Position numbers and translations under genes: made by a program
The notes under the pieces: model-generated
What the model was told of the DNA's origin: nothing
The model's database searches: none
What the model saw: the letters and a program-made list of their open reading frames with translations, nothing else
In this document: positions 23,862 through 36,629 of the stretch, one piece after another
Numbering within the stretch: position 1 is the first letter of the stretch
How the letters are laid out: each line of letters begins with the position of its first letter
Source: Solanum dulcamara
Lineage: Eukaryota; Streptophyta; Magnoliopsida; Solanales; Solanaceae
Length of the DNA: 64,000 bases
Direction: 5' to 3'
Assembly: GCF_947179165.1 (NCBI RefSeq)
Contig: NC_077240.1
Location: 76,396,001-76,460,000 of the forward strand

Positions 23862-25330
23862 TGTAACGATCCATTAGGTCATTTTGAGTACTAGAGCTTC
23901 TTATTTTATAAAAGGTTAATCCCGTAAAAAAAAATAATGAATATTTTGAACTATTTAATAACTATAGTTATTTAGTTAATGATAACTTTAGATAACTAAT
24001 TTAATTAATAGGCTATATTAATAATTTATTTAATACCTTATATCATATTTATTACAATAAAATAAAATAAGATTTAATATTTATTTGTCACACTGCTACG
24101 CATAACCAAAAAGAGATAGGGAGAAGAAAAAACTCACCAGTGCAGAGGACGTGGGAACCGACTGTCTTGTGCAAGTAAGAGATTACCTCAAGCTCCCTTA
24201 ATTAGTTGAAACATTTATGGCTAAAATCTACTATAATGTAAATTATTGTTATTATATTAATGGATTGTTAAGAATTGAAAATTGATGAAGTGGAAATTGC
24301 AAAAGTGGAAGTTGGTGTCGTTTTTGGATTTTTGTGGGACAAAAATTTGGATGTCCAACCATCATTAGTCATACAAGTAATTAATAGGTAATGATTCATT
24401 GAGGTTTGATAATAATAGAAATATAGGATGGTTGTTTTCCGTGCATTAACAAACTGTTTTCGTCACTTGGCTTCGATATTTTTCTAGATTTACTTATACT
24501 TATCACATTATAATTTAAATTTTAATATATTGAGATAGATAATTAAATATTAATGATATGTATTATATGAATATCATTAAAGCTATGTTATTCGGAGGAA
24601 TTAAGGCTTAACCTTATACTTGAGATTTAGGAAATTGATTATAGAAATGTAGATGTCTACGCACTCATTTGCTTACGAATATTATATACTTGATAGATTG
24701 GAAACGTTCCGAGGGATTGAAGAAAGGAAAAACATTAGTGAATTAACTTGTTTGACTTCGGTTCTTCGATTGAGGTAGGTTATGGTTTTATTCTATATCA
24801 TAGATAGACTCTTAATAGTGATTGATAGTCATTGAGTAATGTGTGAAATTTACTATGCATTTAATTGTTGTGGTTTGGATTGTTGATATGTTGTTGTGAT
24901 TGATCTCCAATCCCAAGACCGTGAAATCCATTATCTTGAACTTGCTCTATCAAAAGTGATGCCTTGAATAAAGAAAACTTGATGAAATATTATTAATAAA
25001 GTGAAATGTGATAATAAAGAATGATAAAATAATTATATTTGGATCGGGTGTCACGTTCCGACACTGTATATTTAGATCAGGTGTCACGTTCTGATACGGT
25101 ATTATTGGATCGGGTGTCACGTTCTGACACGGTATATTTGGATTGGGTGTCACGAGCAGACACGATATTATTGGATCGGGTGTCACGTTCCGGCACGATA
25201 ATATTAAAGGAAAACAAATTAAAATGACTTAATGCTACTCAATCTCAAATAACTCATTTTTCAAAAGAGTGTGATGTGGAGGCCTGAGTCCTCATGTGTG
25301 ATCTTGATATTGTTGACTGGTTATTTATCC
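23862..25330 (+). mobile_element. 5' part of a gypsy LTR (truncated)
   Basis: Starts TGTAACGATCCATTAGGTC, the same LTR start as 18579 and 36630. Colinear in reverse with 18579-16440: it includes 'GACTTCGGTTCTTCGATTG', the minisatellite and 'GGAGGCCTGAGTCCTCATG'. The match stops at ~25330, so the 3' part of the LTR is missing. Confidence 0.75.
25041..25205 (+). repeat. 33-bp minisatellite, five copies
   Basis: Units begin GGATCGGGTG at 25041, 25074, 25107, 25140 and 25173. Each carries GTGTCACG and a GACACGGTAT-like tail. 33 bp is a multiple of three, so a spurious ORF with an 11-residue repeat appears on both strands. It lies inside an LTR; related units occur at 16560-16690 and 28240-28360. 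Confidence 0.9.
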
Positions 25331-26561
25331 TTTAGGCTTTAGTATTACTTTAGGTTCATAATGTCAAAATCTAAAGAACAAAGAACGACGACGGCTACGG
25401 TTTGCAACGACAATGTCAAGGGTTAGGCGACGGCTAAGATTGTGAATTGTGGGTATTCACAACAAGAACATCCGATTTGCTTGTTTCGTTGTATGTCTGT
25501 ACCGCGTCAAATTATTGGAAAAGTCGTATATTTGTTTTGAAAGCATTTTCTTATTGATTAAATCAAAAATTAAACTGTTAAAAACTAAAAATCGATAACA
25601 AATATCTTATTAGTTTGGTTATCGATTTAGTGTATTTAAAAATTAAAAACCAATAAATCGAATGAATAATACTTAAAATCGAACTGAACTGACCGATACA
25701 AGTTGAAAGGTTGAAACACCAAATTAAAACTTTTAAATAGTTGCTTTCTCAGGTGAGAATCATAGAAAAGAAGGCAATGTGATCTTTCCTCTTGTTTTAT
25801 ACTTCTTTTATCTCATTTTAACGGAAAAAAAGTCATCCCAAAATAATTGTAATCTTAGAAATTCAAGATTTAAATTGACCCTAATACTCTTAATATAAAT
25901 AAGTAATAATTTTTAATACTATTTAACTCTCAAAAAATATTTAATATAGATAATTTATTAACTATATTTTATATTTGCTATTTTTCTTAATAGGCATAAA
26001 AAAAAAGAAGATAAAACGACATTTAAAATGGAACAGAGGCAATTCCTTCCAGCATCATGAAATGCTTTAAAACCAGACACATATTTAAATTATACATTGT
26101 ATATTTAATTTTTAATGCAACGAATTCAATAAAATTAACGATAGATTTTATGTTTATACAAAATTTATTCGTTGTTGATTTTGACTTTTGTGAAAGTTAA
26201 TGAAGAAGCTCATGAAACGTTGCAAAACAAAATTCATGTTTTCATATGTACATACATCATATTATATCACCAAATTCTTTGTGACATGAAAATGTATTAT
26301 CTAATTATACTTAAGTGTTTAAAGAGAAAACAAGAAAAGATCGTGAATAAATGCTTGTGTCCGGCCCTTTTTTTGAATTTCGTATATAGCGAAAGTTTAG
26401 TGTATCATGTAATTTTTTTTTTTAAAAAAAAGATCGTGAATATTAATAAAAATGGAAATTAATAACGGATAATTTTTTGTAGCTAAATAATAAAATTTGT
26501 CACTCGTCCTATTTAGAGATGAATTATCATAAAATTATGATCTACGAACAGTGATGTATTA
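25331..26561. other. Intergenic, nothing recognised
   Basis: AT-rich. The longest frame (26172-26462) has no family resemblance. Confidence 0.5.
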
Positions 26562-27537
26562 GGGGTCGTTTGGTGTGATGGATAAAAGGGGTTAATCCCA
26601 GGATAATTTTTAAGTGCCCTTTAATTCCTCGTTTGATTGAAAAGGATGGGATAACTTATCTCATGATTAACAATTAGTACTGGGATAAGTTATCTCTTCC
26701 TGGAGATGGAATAGTAATCCCATGATAACTTATTCTAGGAAAAGGTATATATATTAAATAACTAAAATATCCCCTTAAACTCTCTTTTATGCACTAGTTT
26801 TTACATCAATGTATATTAACATAATTTTTAACAACATTTATAATAACATTCACAAACTTAATTAATCATTGTTTTTATGATAATATATTTTTCTATTAAA
26901 AAATACATTTTATAATAAAATTTCTATTCATGAATATATTATAAGTTGAATTTATTTGTCTAATTCTTATGTTTATTTATATTTTGATTTCTCTTAAAAT
27001 ATTTACTTTACTACTAAATTACATATTTTAATTAAATAGTTTATTACTCACTTAAAAATTATATTTTATATATCAATTAAAATGCAAATAACTTTAAAAT
27101 GTAGATAATTTTAATAATAAAATTTGTTTTAGTTTAATAAACTTAAAATTGAAGTTTTATTTTTAAACTAAATAAGATGGAAGTTTTATTTTTAAGCTAA
27201 ATAAGATAAAAGTTTAATTTTAAAAACACACGGCACAATCATAGAAATGCATACACAAAAAATATTTTAGTTAAATAAGACGAAAATTTTATTTTTAAGA
27301 AAGAATAATTAAAAGCTTGCTAAGTAAATGAAAAAAAAATTAAATAAGGTGGATGGTATTTTTGTAAACAAACAATTTATTCTTAGATTTATGCGATGAG
27401 TATAATTTTGAATATGGCAAACCAAACAAGCAATAAAAACTACTTTCACCATAACTAATCTCATCATAACTTATCCCAGCAAAACTTTTTCATCATAACT
27501 AATCTCATCATAACTTGTATCCCAACCAAACGACCCT
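26562..27537. mobile_element. 976-bp MITE with TTA duplication
   Basis: Terminal inverted repeats GGGGTCGTTTGGT and (inverted) AGGGTCGTTTGGT. TTA at 26559-26561 and 27538-27540. No transposase. The right end carries a duplicated 'CATCATAACTAATCTCATC' block. A shorter relative lies at 56738-56948. Fits a PIF/Harbinger (Tourist-type) non-autonomous element. Confidence 0.8.
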
Positions 27538-27549
27538 TTAGTGATAAAG

Positions 27550-29375
27550 TGTCACGACCCTAACCCGCCGTGAATAGCACCCATTCTAACTCTTCGGTGA
27601 AAAAACCATTCTAAATAGCCCAACAACAATAAGCGCAAGTATACACAACTTAAAGATGTGGAAGCAGGTTTAAGCCAAAGATAAATGCTAAGTCCCTATA
27701 AACTCAAAAACCAACTAGTTATAAACTCAAAATGTGCGGAAGTGAACACACCCTAGGAACTGAAAGTCATCGTATTAAACTCTAAACTAACAAGTCTAGA
27801 ACACGAGTACAACTCCAAATAGAAACCAGTAACAAATAACCATTGTATGAACATCTAAGTCCTCGAAAAGAAAAGGACTAGAAATAACGATAGAGTCCAT
27901 GGCAACCTGAAGGAACAACTCACCCTTGAACTCGAAAACACAATCACTCCTCTAGACGAGGTCTCTCCACAGCCATCTAAATATGTTCTGTACTCAACAA
28001 AAAGGCAGAGCAAAGTAGTATCAGTACACAAAAACAATGGTGTACTGGTAGGATCATGCGGTTAGCCAGTAAGCGGATCATAAACAAATAAATTCAACAT
28101 AATAGACATATACATATACAGAATTAGTCAAATAATCTCAAGTTCAACCATATTCAGCAATATCACAATGCAATGTCTTCCACCTGCTATAACTTCACGC
28201 AAGGGTCCTCTCAAGGGACCTACAAATAATTAACTTTGTGTCAAAATGTGACACCCGATCCCAATATGTGTTGGAAGGTGACACTCGATTCAATTATGTA
28301 TCGGAACGTGACCTTTGATCCAATTATGTGTCAGAACATGACACCTGATCCAAGCATACCACAATCATAAATACATTCAGTATTTACTGTTTTTATATCA
28401 CCAAAAACAGATTCATCACAAAAATAGTCCAGCAAGTGATCATTTCACACATAATCTAACATGTTTTCCTATTCATATACATACATGCATGTCATGAAGC
28501 AATTTAACAAGTATATGAAACACATACGGGAAACTAGACCATCACCTACCTCAAATTCAAGCTTCAACAACCTTACAATGCAAGAGTCTTTCTTTTTCGG
28601 GTTCGTTCTTCTCGTTCTTGATCTAGAAAACAGTAAATACATATAAAGGATCAACATAATGACCTAACTATCAGGAAATATAACACAATTTCACACTCTA
28701 GTCCAACTCATGATCCTAACCCCACCCTACAGTTATTTTCCATCATAGGTTTTCAGTTCAAACCCTCCCTCAATGATTACTAACCATACTTTATAGGTTC
28801 TAGGAATTAAAGTATGAATTTAGGGAGTAAAATCCTTACTTTAAGCGTGGAAATCCGTGGAAAATCAATGAAAATCGCCCTAGGTAGCCTCATGAAGACT
28901 TAGGAACTGTTTTTGCAGAAAAGAACCGTTCTGAAATTTTTCACGACTTAAGTCCTGCGACTGTCCCGCTCTGGCGGGACCCATCCCGCTTTGGCGGCAA
29001 AAATCCCATTCTGGCGGGATAGGCAGAGACAGAGATATCGTAAAGAGTCTCCAAGTCTCCCCTTTTACAACATACCCTCTTTCCAAGACGTATTAAAATA
29101 TGTCCTTCACGGCAATTTCAATTTCGAGAGTTTTACTCGCCCGAATGCGATTTTGCGAAGCCGTAAATGCTCTGTATCGTCTTGGCTATCAACCTATCCA
29201 ATCAAATTGGAGGTTTGACCTCCCATCATTCACATGATTATCCTAGACTTCACCTGACTTAGAATTCGTCCAAATTTGACCTAGACTAAGTTTTTCCGAA
29301 GTTACTATCCGAAGCTTTTTGGTTCGAAATTTTTCCCCATTGGCCTATTCTTAATGACGTGAACAGGTCTTTATA
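27550..29375 (-). mobile_element. Solo LTR of a gypsy family, minus strand
   Basis: The minus-strand 3' end is ...GGGTCGTGACA at 27550 and the 5' side carries 'GACCTGTTCACGTCATTAAG' near 29350. TAAAG flanks it at 27545-27549 and 29376-29380. The first bases read TA instead of TG. No internal domain is present, so it is a solo LTR. 28240-28360 has degenerate 'GTGACACCCGATCC' repeats; 28955-29022 has three GC-rich palindromes. Confidence 0.65.
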
Positions 29376-29469
29376 TAAAGTTCGTAGCTAATTTGTTTTT
29401 ATTTTAAAAGAAAGTATAGAGCCACACCAATCCATAAAGTATCTTTTAAAATTATTTTTGAAATGAATA

Positions 29470-30195
29470 CAACAACAACAACCCAGTGAAATCCCACATC
29501 GTGGGGTCTGGGGAGGGTAAAGTGTACGCAGACCTGACTCCTACCAATGTAGGACGACTGTTTCCGAAAGACTCTCGGCTCAATAGAAGCATAGGAAAAA
29601 AGTTCAGACAAGAATATTAAAAGTAGAAAAGCAGAAAAGTAGATAACGGAAGAGTTCCAAACAATAGTATAATCAAAGCACCAAAAAACAGTAGATATCG
29701 TCAAATAATAGCATAAATACCATAAATAACATAAGATAACATAGCATACATAACATAAATAACCTAAATTAGAGTACAAGAAATCATAGTGCGTTAATAC
29801 GCCTACGGATAAGGGGGAATAATGTCACTATGTACTAGCCTTCTACCCTGATATGTGTCCTCCACACCCTCCTATCTAAGGTCATGTCCTCGGTAAGTCG
29901 TAAATGCGCCATGTCCTGTCTGATCACCTCTCCCCAATATTTCTTCGGCCTACCCCTACCTCTTCTGAAACCATCCATGACCAACCTCTCACATCTCCGC
30001 ACTGGTGCCTCTGGGACTCTCCTCTTCACATGCCCAAACCATCTCAGTCGCGTTTCACGCATCTTGTTTCGAATAGCCTCATTTCTAATTCTGTCGCTCC
30101 TGGTATGTCCACACATCCATCTCAATATTCTCATCTCGGCAACTTTCATCTTTTGCACGTGTGAGACCTTAACTGGCCAACACTCCGCCCCATAT
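29470..30195 (-). mobile_element. 5'-truncated RTE-type LINE with 18-bp target duplication
   Basis: Flanked by TTATTTTTGAAATGAATA at 29452-29469 and 30196-30213 (perfect, 18 bp). The minus-strand coding part (~30195-29835) reads [28 protein letters not shown] and [17 protein letters not shown], which is the C-terminus of Solanaceae RTE-like LINE reverse transcriptases, and ends at a stop after HIRVEG. Then comes a ~240-bp 3'-UTR, the 'CCGAGAGTCTTTCGGAAAC' block and a (TTG)n tail at 29470. The 3' end is the same sequence as the TS-SINE-type repeats elsewhere here. Confidence 0.9.
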
Positions 30196-30213
30196 TTATT
30201 TTTGAAATGAATA

Positions 30214-32196
30214 AAGTGGAAATTCAACTTTTTCTTACTTTATTTTCATTAGCTAATTAACTTTAGTTAAGTGGTGTACCATTATCCTTCATACTAATTG
30301 TTTTGTACTTTTCTCCTCTAAATAAAAAATGATAAAGCAAGTCATCCATCGTGCCTTTTTTTATTTTTTTAATGAGGGGTCAGTTTATAACTAAATAAAA
30401 AAGATAAAATAAAAGAGGAAAAGATTTTAGAGGATAACATTTGTAATCATTAAAATGGTCCTAATATTGGTTTTATCATTCCACCTAATTCTTTTGAAGT
30501 ACATTTAAATTGAGGTGGGGTTTTGTGTTCATATGTTATTTCTAGTTGAAGCAAAGATTTTTTACCACAATTATTCATTAAAAAATATATTTATCTCTAT
30601 TCAATATTTATCACGAGTCAAATATTAATTATGTTTTTTATTCTACTTATTTATGTGACACATTTTTTTAATAAATATAAAAATAATATATTTTTATATT
30701 TAGTAATAACTGAACTTCAAACTTCTCATTTTATCCTTAATAGAATGATTTATAGCCAAATAAAACCTTATTCTAAACCACAAGTTTCAAATTCTTCTCT
30801 CTCCTTTTTCTCTTGAGTATCGATACTCAATCAAAAAACTTCATATAAATTGGGGAAGAAAAAGTACAAGGATCAAAACTCAAAGTAGAAATACATATCA
30901 TTTAACTATAATTAATTGATAAAAAAATGAGAAATACATATCTAGTATTTATTTGTTTAATATAAAATCATGTGTAGATAAATTGTTTTGCACTATTAGA
31001 GTTATTAATTTTGCTAGTTGGTGGTATGATCTTTTTCTGAGTGTTAATTAATTCAGATTCAACGAACCTTGTGAACTTATCTATGCATCTAATCACTCTA
31101 ATGTGATTTATTTTGGAAAGCAAGACATAGTTGGGACCTTTAATAATGAAATGTGGGGTATTTCTAACTTTATTCGATTATCATGAGTTTAAAAAACTTG
31201 TCTTTTATTATTAATCCTAAAAATGATACATCCTTAATTTATGATCAACTTAACCTTTTGTCAAAATAAAAATTAAATTCAGATATCGAGCTAAAAATAA
31301 CTGTGATGATTGATAAACAAATTACAAAAGAATCGCATTCTTGACAGGTCTCAATAAAAAATTAACCGCATTAATGATTCACAAATAGAAGTGGCAAACA
31401 GTCGAGGCAAGTCGAATATGAAATGATAAATAATAAGTCAGGTGAAAACGAATAACTATTCGACTCGATCCACAAAACCGAATGAAATTGGTATGTACTT
31501 TAATTTTTTCCCCTAAATGAAAAAATGATAAAGCAAGTCATTAAACTAATGATTCCCCAATATTTGTTTTATTTCACCTAATTCTTTTTGAGTGCATTTA
31601 AATTGAGGTGGGGTTATTCCTTTATAAATAGATCAAAAAGGAAAAAGAAAAGAGGAAGAAAGTTTAGAGGATAAAATTTGTAATCATTAAACTAATGATC
31701 CCAATATTTGTTTTATTTCACCTAATTCTTTTTTATCTTCAATCAAACGAGTTATTATGATTTTAATTTCCCCTACTACATATCTAAGCGGTATGCCATT
31801 TCTAGTTGAAGCAAATAATTTTTACCACAATTATTGATAAATAATTTTTTTTATCTGTATTCCATATTTACCTCATTGAGTCATAAATTTAATCATAGAA
31901 ATTAAATATTAATGTGTGGTTATTTTAATTAACTATTGTTAAATAATGGAGTAAAAATTTATATACATGTCTAGCTATCATGTTCGCAAAGCACGTAACT
32001 AATTAAATGGCTTCTATTAAATGTATGAAATGTAAAGATCAAAGGTGTGTTTGGTGCAGAGGAAAATATTTTTATCGAAAAAAAAGTGATTTACATATTA
32101 ACATATTTTGATAAGTAAGCAGAAAATATTACTTTTAAATTTTTTACATATAGTCTATATAAATATAATGAGAAGGGTGGACGGGCTAGCTAGCAT
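30214..32196. repeat. Intergenic region with a diverged local duplication
   Basis: About 30300-30640 and 31500-31920 share ordered phrases (AATGATAAAGCAAGTCAT, CATTTAAATTGAGGTGGGGTT, TTCTAGTTGAAGCAAA, TTTTTACCACAATTATT). The second copy has an extra internal repeat of 'ATTTGTTTTATTTCACCTAA'. No coding sequence is seen. Between and after them: nothing recognised. Confidence 0.65.
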
Positions 32197-32282
32197 AAGG
32201 CGAAGCTAGGATACTAGAAGGGGGCTCATGTTCCAAATCCTCATCTTCAAAAAATTACACTATAAATATTAGCTCCGCCAAA
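32197..32282. mobile_element. Very short hAT-MITE-like remnant
   Basis: 'GGCGAAGCTAGGATACTAG', AAAAAATTACACTATAAATA and TTAGCTCCGCCAAAGTGG echo the ends and core of the 20207-21214 family. No clear target duplication. Confidence 0.4.
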
Positions 32283-33229
32283 GTGGTGGAAGTGGGGGCT
32301 AACGGGTAGAATGTGGTATATTGAAAAAATGATAAATACTTATCTAATTGGATATTTACATTGAATTAAACTAACTCAAGATTAAGTTATTTAATGTGGT
32401 AAATATATGCATTAATTAATAATGATTAATTGTTATAATTGTATATACACATATATATCAGACATCTATATTCGTTTGATATAAATATTCAGTGTGGATC
32501 ACTTTTACCATAAAGAATAGAGAAGAACGGAATATCACTTATGAAACTTGTTTTCTTACTTTCACTAATTTCATTTTTAAGAAATTTAATTTTCTAGAAA
32601 AAGATATGATTCAAAATTGTTGATCAATTAAATATTCAAAAATTAAAAGTTCCTCTCTACCAAACACACTCAAGGTTTAAAAGCACAATATTAAATTAAT
32701 CAACAAAAATAAACTTTTATCATAATAAATAAAAAAAGAAAGTGTTATTTATATCAGGAAATATTTTTAGTAATTGACAACACAACTAATTTTTTTGTTT
32801 CTGTGCTTGCCTCTTTTGTCCATTATAAGCATATTTCTTTAATTTGTACCATGGTATTTTTCAATAATATTTTATTAGACAACACCTTACCAAGAAATAT
32901 CAGAATATTCTTCTGATGTTTTTTCAAGCACCATCTTTTTCCATATATCTTTTTTTTCTCTTTTTTTTGTTAACTGATTTATATTAAAATACTACACAAA
33001 ATTACCTCAGAAAAGAAAGATAAATGATACTTGAACGGTTTGTCCATTTGAAGAGGGGACCGTAAGAAGTTGGTTATAGAAAGCTTCTGGAGAGGTAGAA
33101 ATAGGCTGAAGAAGAATTTGAGAAGGTGATTAAAAAAGACATAACACAATATCTATTTTGATTACAGTTTTTTCGATCGAAAGTTTATCGATAACAATAT
33201 TTCTATTCCATAATAATAGAGATAAATTA
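32283..33229. other. Intergenic, nothing recognised
   Basis: AT-rich; no gene or bounded element seen. Confidence 0.5.
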
Positions 33230-35345
33230 AAGTCCATTTAATGACTCTGAAGGTCAATTTTAAATTTTTTGCAAAATGACCATTTTATCCCTCCCAGATA
33301 GTTGTCCCCAGTCATTTTTTATCTGTGTTGGGTGTTGGTTTTGGGAAATTCTTTGAAAAGATGAGTTTTTTGAAGTTTTTGAGTTTTTAAAGGTTTAAAG
33401 TGTTCAAAAAGTGGTATCTGCACCAACTGGAGCTTCGAGTCTTGGAATAAGATTCCGTTAATTTCATCAGATCCAGAATGTGAAATTTGATCTAGGAGAG
33501 TTAACGGAATGAGATTTGTAGTTGTAACGAAGATTTGAGGTTCTACGTTGGAAATTTTTGAAATTTTGATCATAGGATTGACTTTAGTCAACATTTGGAG
33601 ATTTGATGCTTGAAATTAGAAGACATGATCCTAGGCCGATACTTGACATGTACCCCCTTTCCCAGGTCCATCACAAGGAAAAAGAAAATCAAGATTTGCT
33701 TGACGACTCCGTTAGATCCGGGGGATGATTTTAGGTCTAGGGTGGGCTTGGTGGAATTTTTGGAGATCCCGAGCTCGTTTTGGTCTTTTGAGGCATAAAG
33801 TTAGTTTAGTTGAGATTTTTTGAATTCCGAGTCAAGAAGACTTCGAATTTGAATTTTGATAGTTCCATTGAGTACAAAATTCAAAAATAGTAAGGTAACA
33901 TATAAAGTTTGTGTTCACGGGATTCCAAACGAATCCTGAAGGACCTATCCGTGGAATTTTGTGCTAAGTAAAGCTGTTGAGTTTGTTGCAGATAAGTCCT
34001 TCTTAACGTTCGCGGCATCCTTCCCGTGTTCGCGAAGGTCCACTCTGTTTGGCATTGCGTTCGCGGAGAGGGCACTAGGGAACCTTCGCGTTCACAGAGG
34101 GTTAGGGCCTTCACCTTCGCGTTCGCAAAGTAAGTTGTCCGCGTTCTCGAAGGGTTAAAAATCCCTGAATAATGGCTTTATTCTAAGTTCGGAAGTTAGA
34201 CCAATTTTCACAATTTTTTGAATTTTAAAGCTCGAGAAGGACGATTTCAACGAGGGATTTTATGTGAAACCATGGAGTAAGTAATTTTATACTATCATAT
34301 TGATTACCCATTAAATATATCTCATTTTTAATATCAAAAATCAAAGTTTTGAATCTTAAAAATGGGGGTTTTGTTTAAAAACTTGATTTTTGTAATTTGA
34401 TGATTTTGAGTTGAATATAACTCCAATTTCAAAACGGTTTTCACCATTAGATTTCTAATACTTCAACAAACGTTTTCATGTAAAAACTCCTAGTTTTGTT
34501 GTTCGTTTTTCGAATTGGTTTTTACGTCGGTTTCGGCCAGAATTTCAAAAATTATGATTTTTGTATCGTTAGTTCCGTAATTTGATTGAAAATTCATATT
34601 TGATTAGATTTTTATGATTCAGAGCATCAACGAAAGGGTAAGACTCAAGTTTCGAAGTAGTTGAAAGCGATTTTTAAGGCAAGTGAAACTCTACACCTTC
34701 GTAATCTTTGTAGAACCTTGTATTCTTGCTACGTGTTATGTGTAATGATGTGAACTTGATTATTGTGTTGATTATGAGTCATGAAACTACCTAATGTGGA
34801 TTTTTGGGGATATAGAAAGGAATGATCTAGCGAATCGAGGTATTTGAACTAATTGACATTATTGACTCGTTGTGGAGATTACATTGTGAAAATTGTGATA
34901 TGATTTTGCATATTGTATTGGACTTCATTTCATTCTCATTGATTGCACGAGCATTTTCATTTGCATTGGGTTGAAACTTATATGTGAAGTCCAAATTGAT
35001 GATCATGCCGATGCAAAATGATTCTGGCTAAGTTATGAAGAAAGAGAAAATTAAAGAGGAATCGAGGGATCTGCCATGCTTCGTGGTTGTTACTTTATTG
35101 CATGCTTTCGTGGGATGTCCCAGGCGCCATGGTTGTTACTTTATTTGCATGCATTTGTGGGACGTGACACGCCCCATTGTTGTTATTTTTAACATTTCAT
35201 TGGGCATACGATGCATTGCATTGCATCGGTTTGATTATCAGAGTGGTTGCCCTTGTGTAATTGTGACTGAGATACGTGCAAAGTGACGATTGTTAGTTCG
35301 ATTGTTGGGGTATACTTGATCTACGTGCTACAATGAGTTACGTAT
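33230..35345 (+). mobile_element. LTR-like sequence of a gypsy family, boundaries uncertain
   Basis: Less AT-rich than its flanks, with features of LTRs in this window: repeated TTCGCGTTCGC/TTCGCGAAGG motifs at 34005-34155, an 'AAGGCAAGTGAAACTCTACA' block at ~34675 paralleling 37655 in the solo LTR, and tandem 'CATGCTTTCGTGGGATG' units at 35070-35190. No TG...CA ends, target duplication or coding domains could be fixed. Confidence 0.5.
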
Positions 35346-36624
35346 ATATATATATATATAATTGAAGGCCTGTAGAATGGGCCCAATATAATTTCACATA
35401 TATTTTTTTAGTGAACAACTTTAATATATTACTTCATAATTTGTTTCAAATTTTCATATTACATCTATGCTTCGTTTACAACCTAACTTCAGAAAGCTGA
35501 ATTTCAATAAATTCTATGCAACAATGAAATGGAGAATTACGTTAGATTATGAGTTAGCACATTTCATGTTCGAGAAGTATATAAAATGTTGATATCTTTG
35601 AAAAAAATCATTTATTTTCATATATTTTCACAGGTGGTATCTATTTTTTTACAATGTTACTATCTTCTTTTTGTAATATTTGCACTACAAACTTTGCCTC
35701 TGATAATATACAAATTCTTAATCAACCATTATGTAAAGATCGTTTCAGAGCATTTCAAATTCATGTATAATTTGTTTGTGATGTGCTTTGTCGATGAATT
35801 TTGTGATACATTTTATTATTGTCTTCTATAAGTAGAAATACTTCTATTTATTTTGATTTTAATATTGAAAGTATTTATTAAAAAATTAATTTCTAATTCC
35901 ATAACAATAAAAACAATCATGAAAGCAACTTTATTTTTATAAATAAAACAATAATTATCTTAATGTTAAATTCTAAATTACATTAATAATTTTTTTTGAT
36001 ACTGAAGTCTAAATATCATACCGTAAATGAATACTTTGAATCTTACCCCACAAAATAACCAATATACTTGTTTTTCTTTTTTTGATTATTTTTCTCTTTA
36101 TTTATTTTTTAGTTTTTCTCTCCCTTTAAATTTCTCAGCATAGCCCTTTTCTTTTGTTGTTCTTTTTTATTTTTTAACTCCTCATTTTTTTTAGTTTGGA
36201 TTTTAGTATTCCTTAGAATTTGAATATCAATCTTTGTTTCTTCAAATTTTCTCTGTTAAATAGCTTATCATATTTGATATTAAGAAAATATCCTACATAG
36301 AAATGAAAAATTAATAATTTTTAATCATTCGATGAATACATTATCAAAATTAATAATTTTTTGATAGTCAAACATTGTTTTCTCTTTTAATCACTAAATT
36401 TGACATTTTTTAAAATTAAATAAAAATATTGATACATATTTTTATATTTTAATAATCAAAATACGAACTTTAGTAATGGTCATATTAAGTAACATAATAC
36501 TAAAAATATGTCTACGCACCTTAAAAATATTTTTAGGAACAAAAAAGTAAATATTCAAACATATTTTATTTTAAATTTGTTCAAAGCATTTTTTCTAAAA
36601 CATGTCCAAATAAGCTTAGCATTT
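35346..36624. other. Intergenic, nothing recognised
   Basis: Very AT-rich; no gene or bounded repeat seen. A short (AT)n run sits at its left edge (~35344-35360). Confidence 0.5.
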
Positions 36625-36629
36625 ATTAT

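Noticed and set aside
24950..25227. Repeat protein with DRVSRSDTV-type units on + and its partner on -
   Set aside because: A by-product of the 33-bp minisatellite in an LTR.
29835..30227. A 130-codon minus-strand gene
   Set aside because: Its sequence is the C-terminus of an RTE-type LINE, bounded by an 18-bp target duplication; the first residues come from flanking DNA.
34005..34160. CpG island of a host promoter
   Set aside because: No gene follows and the surroundings are LTR-like.
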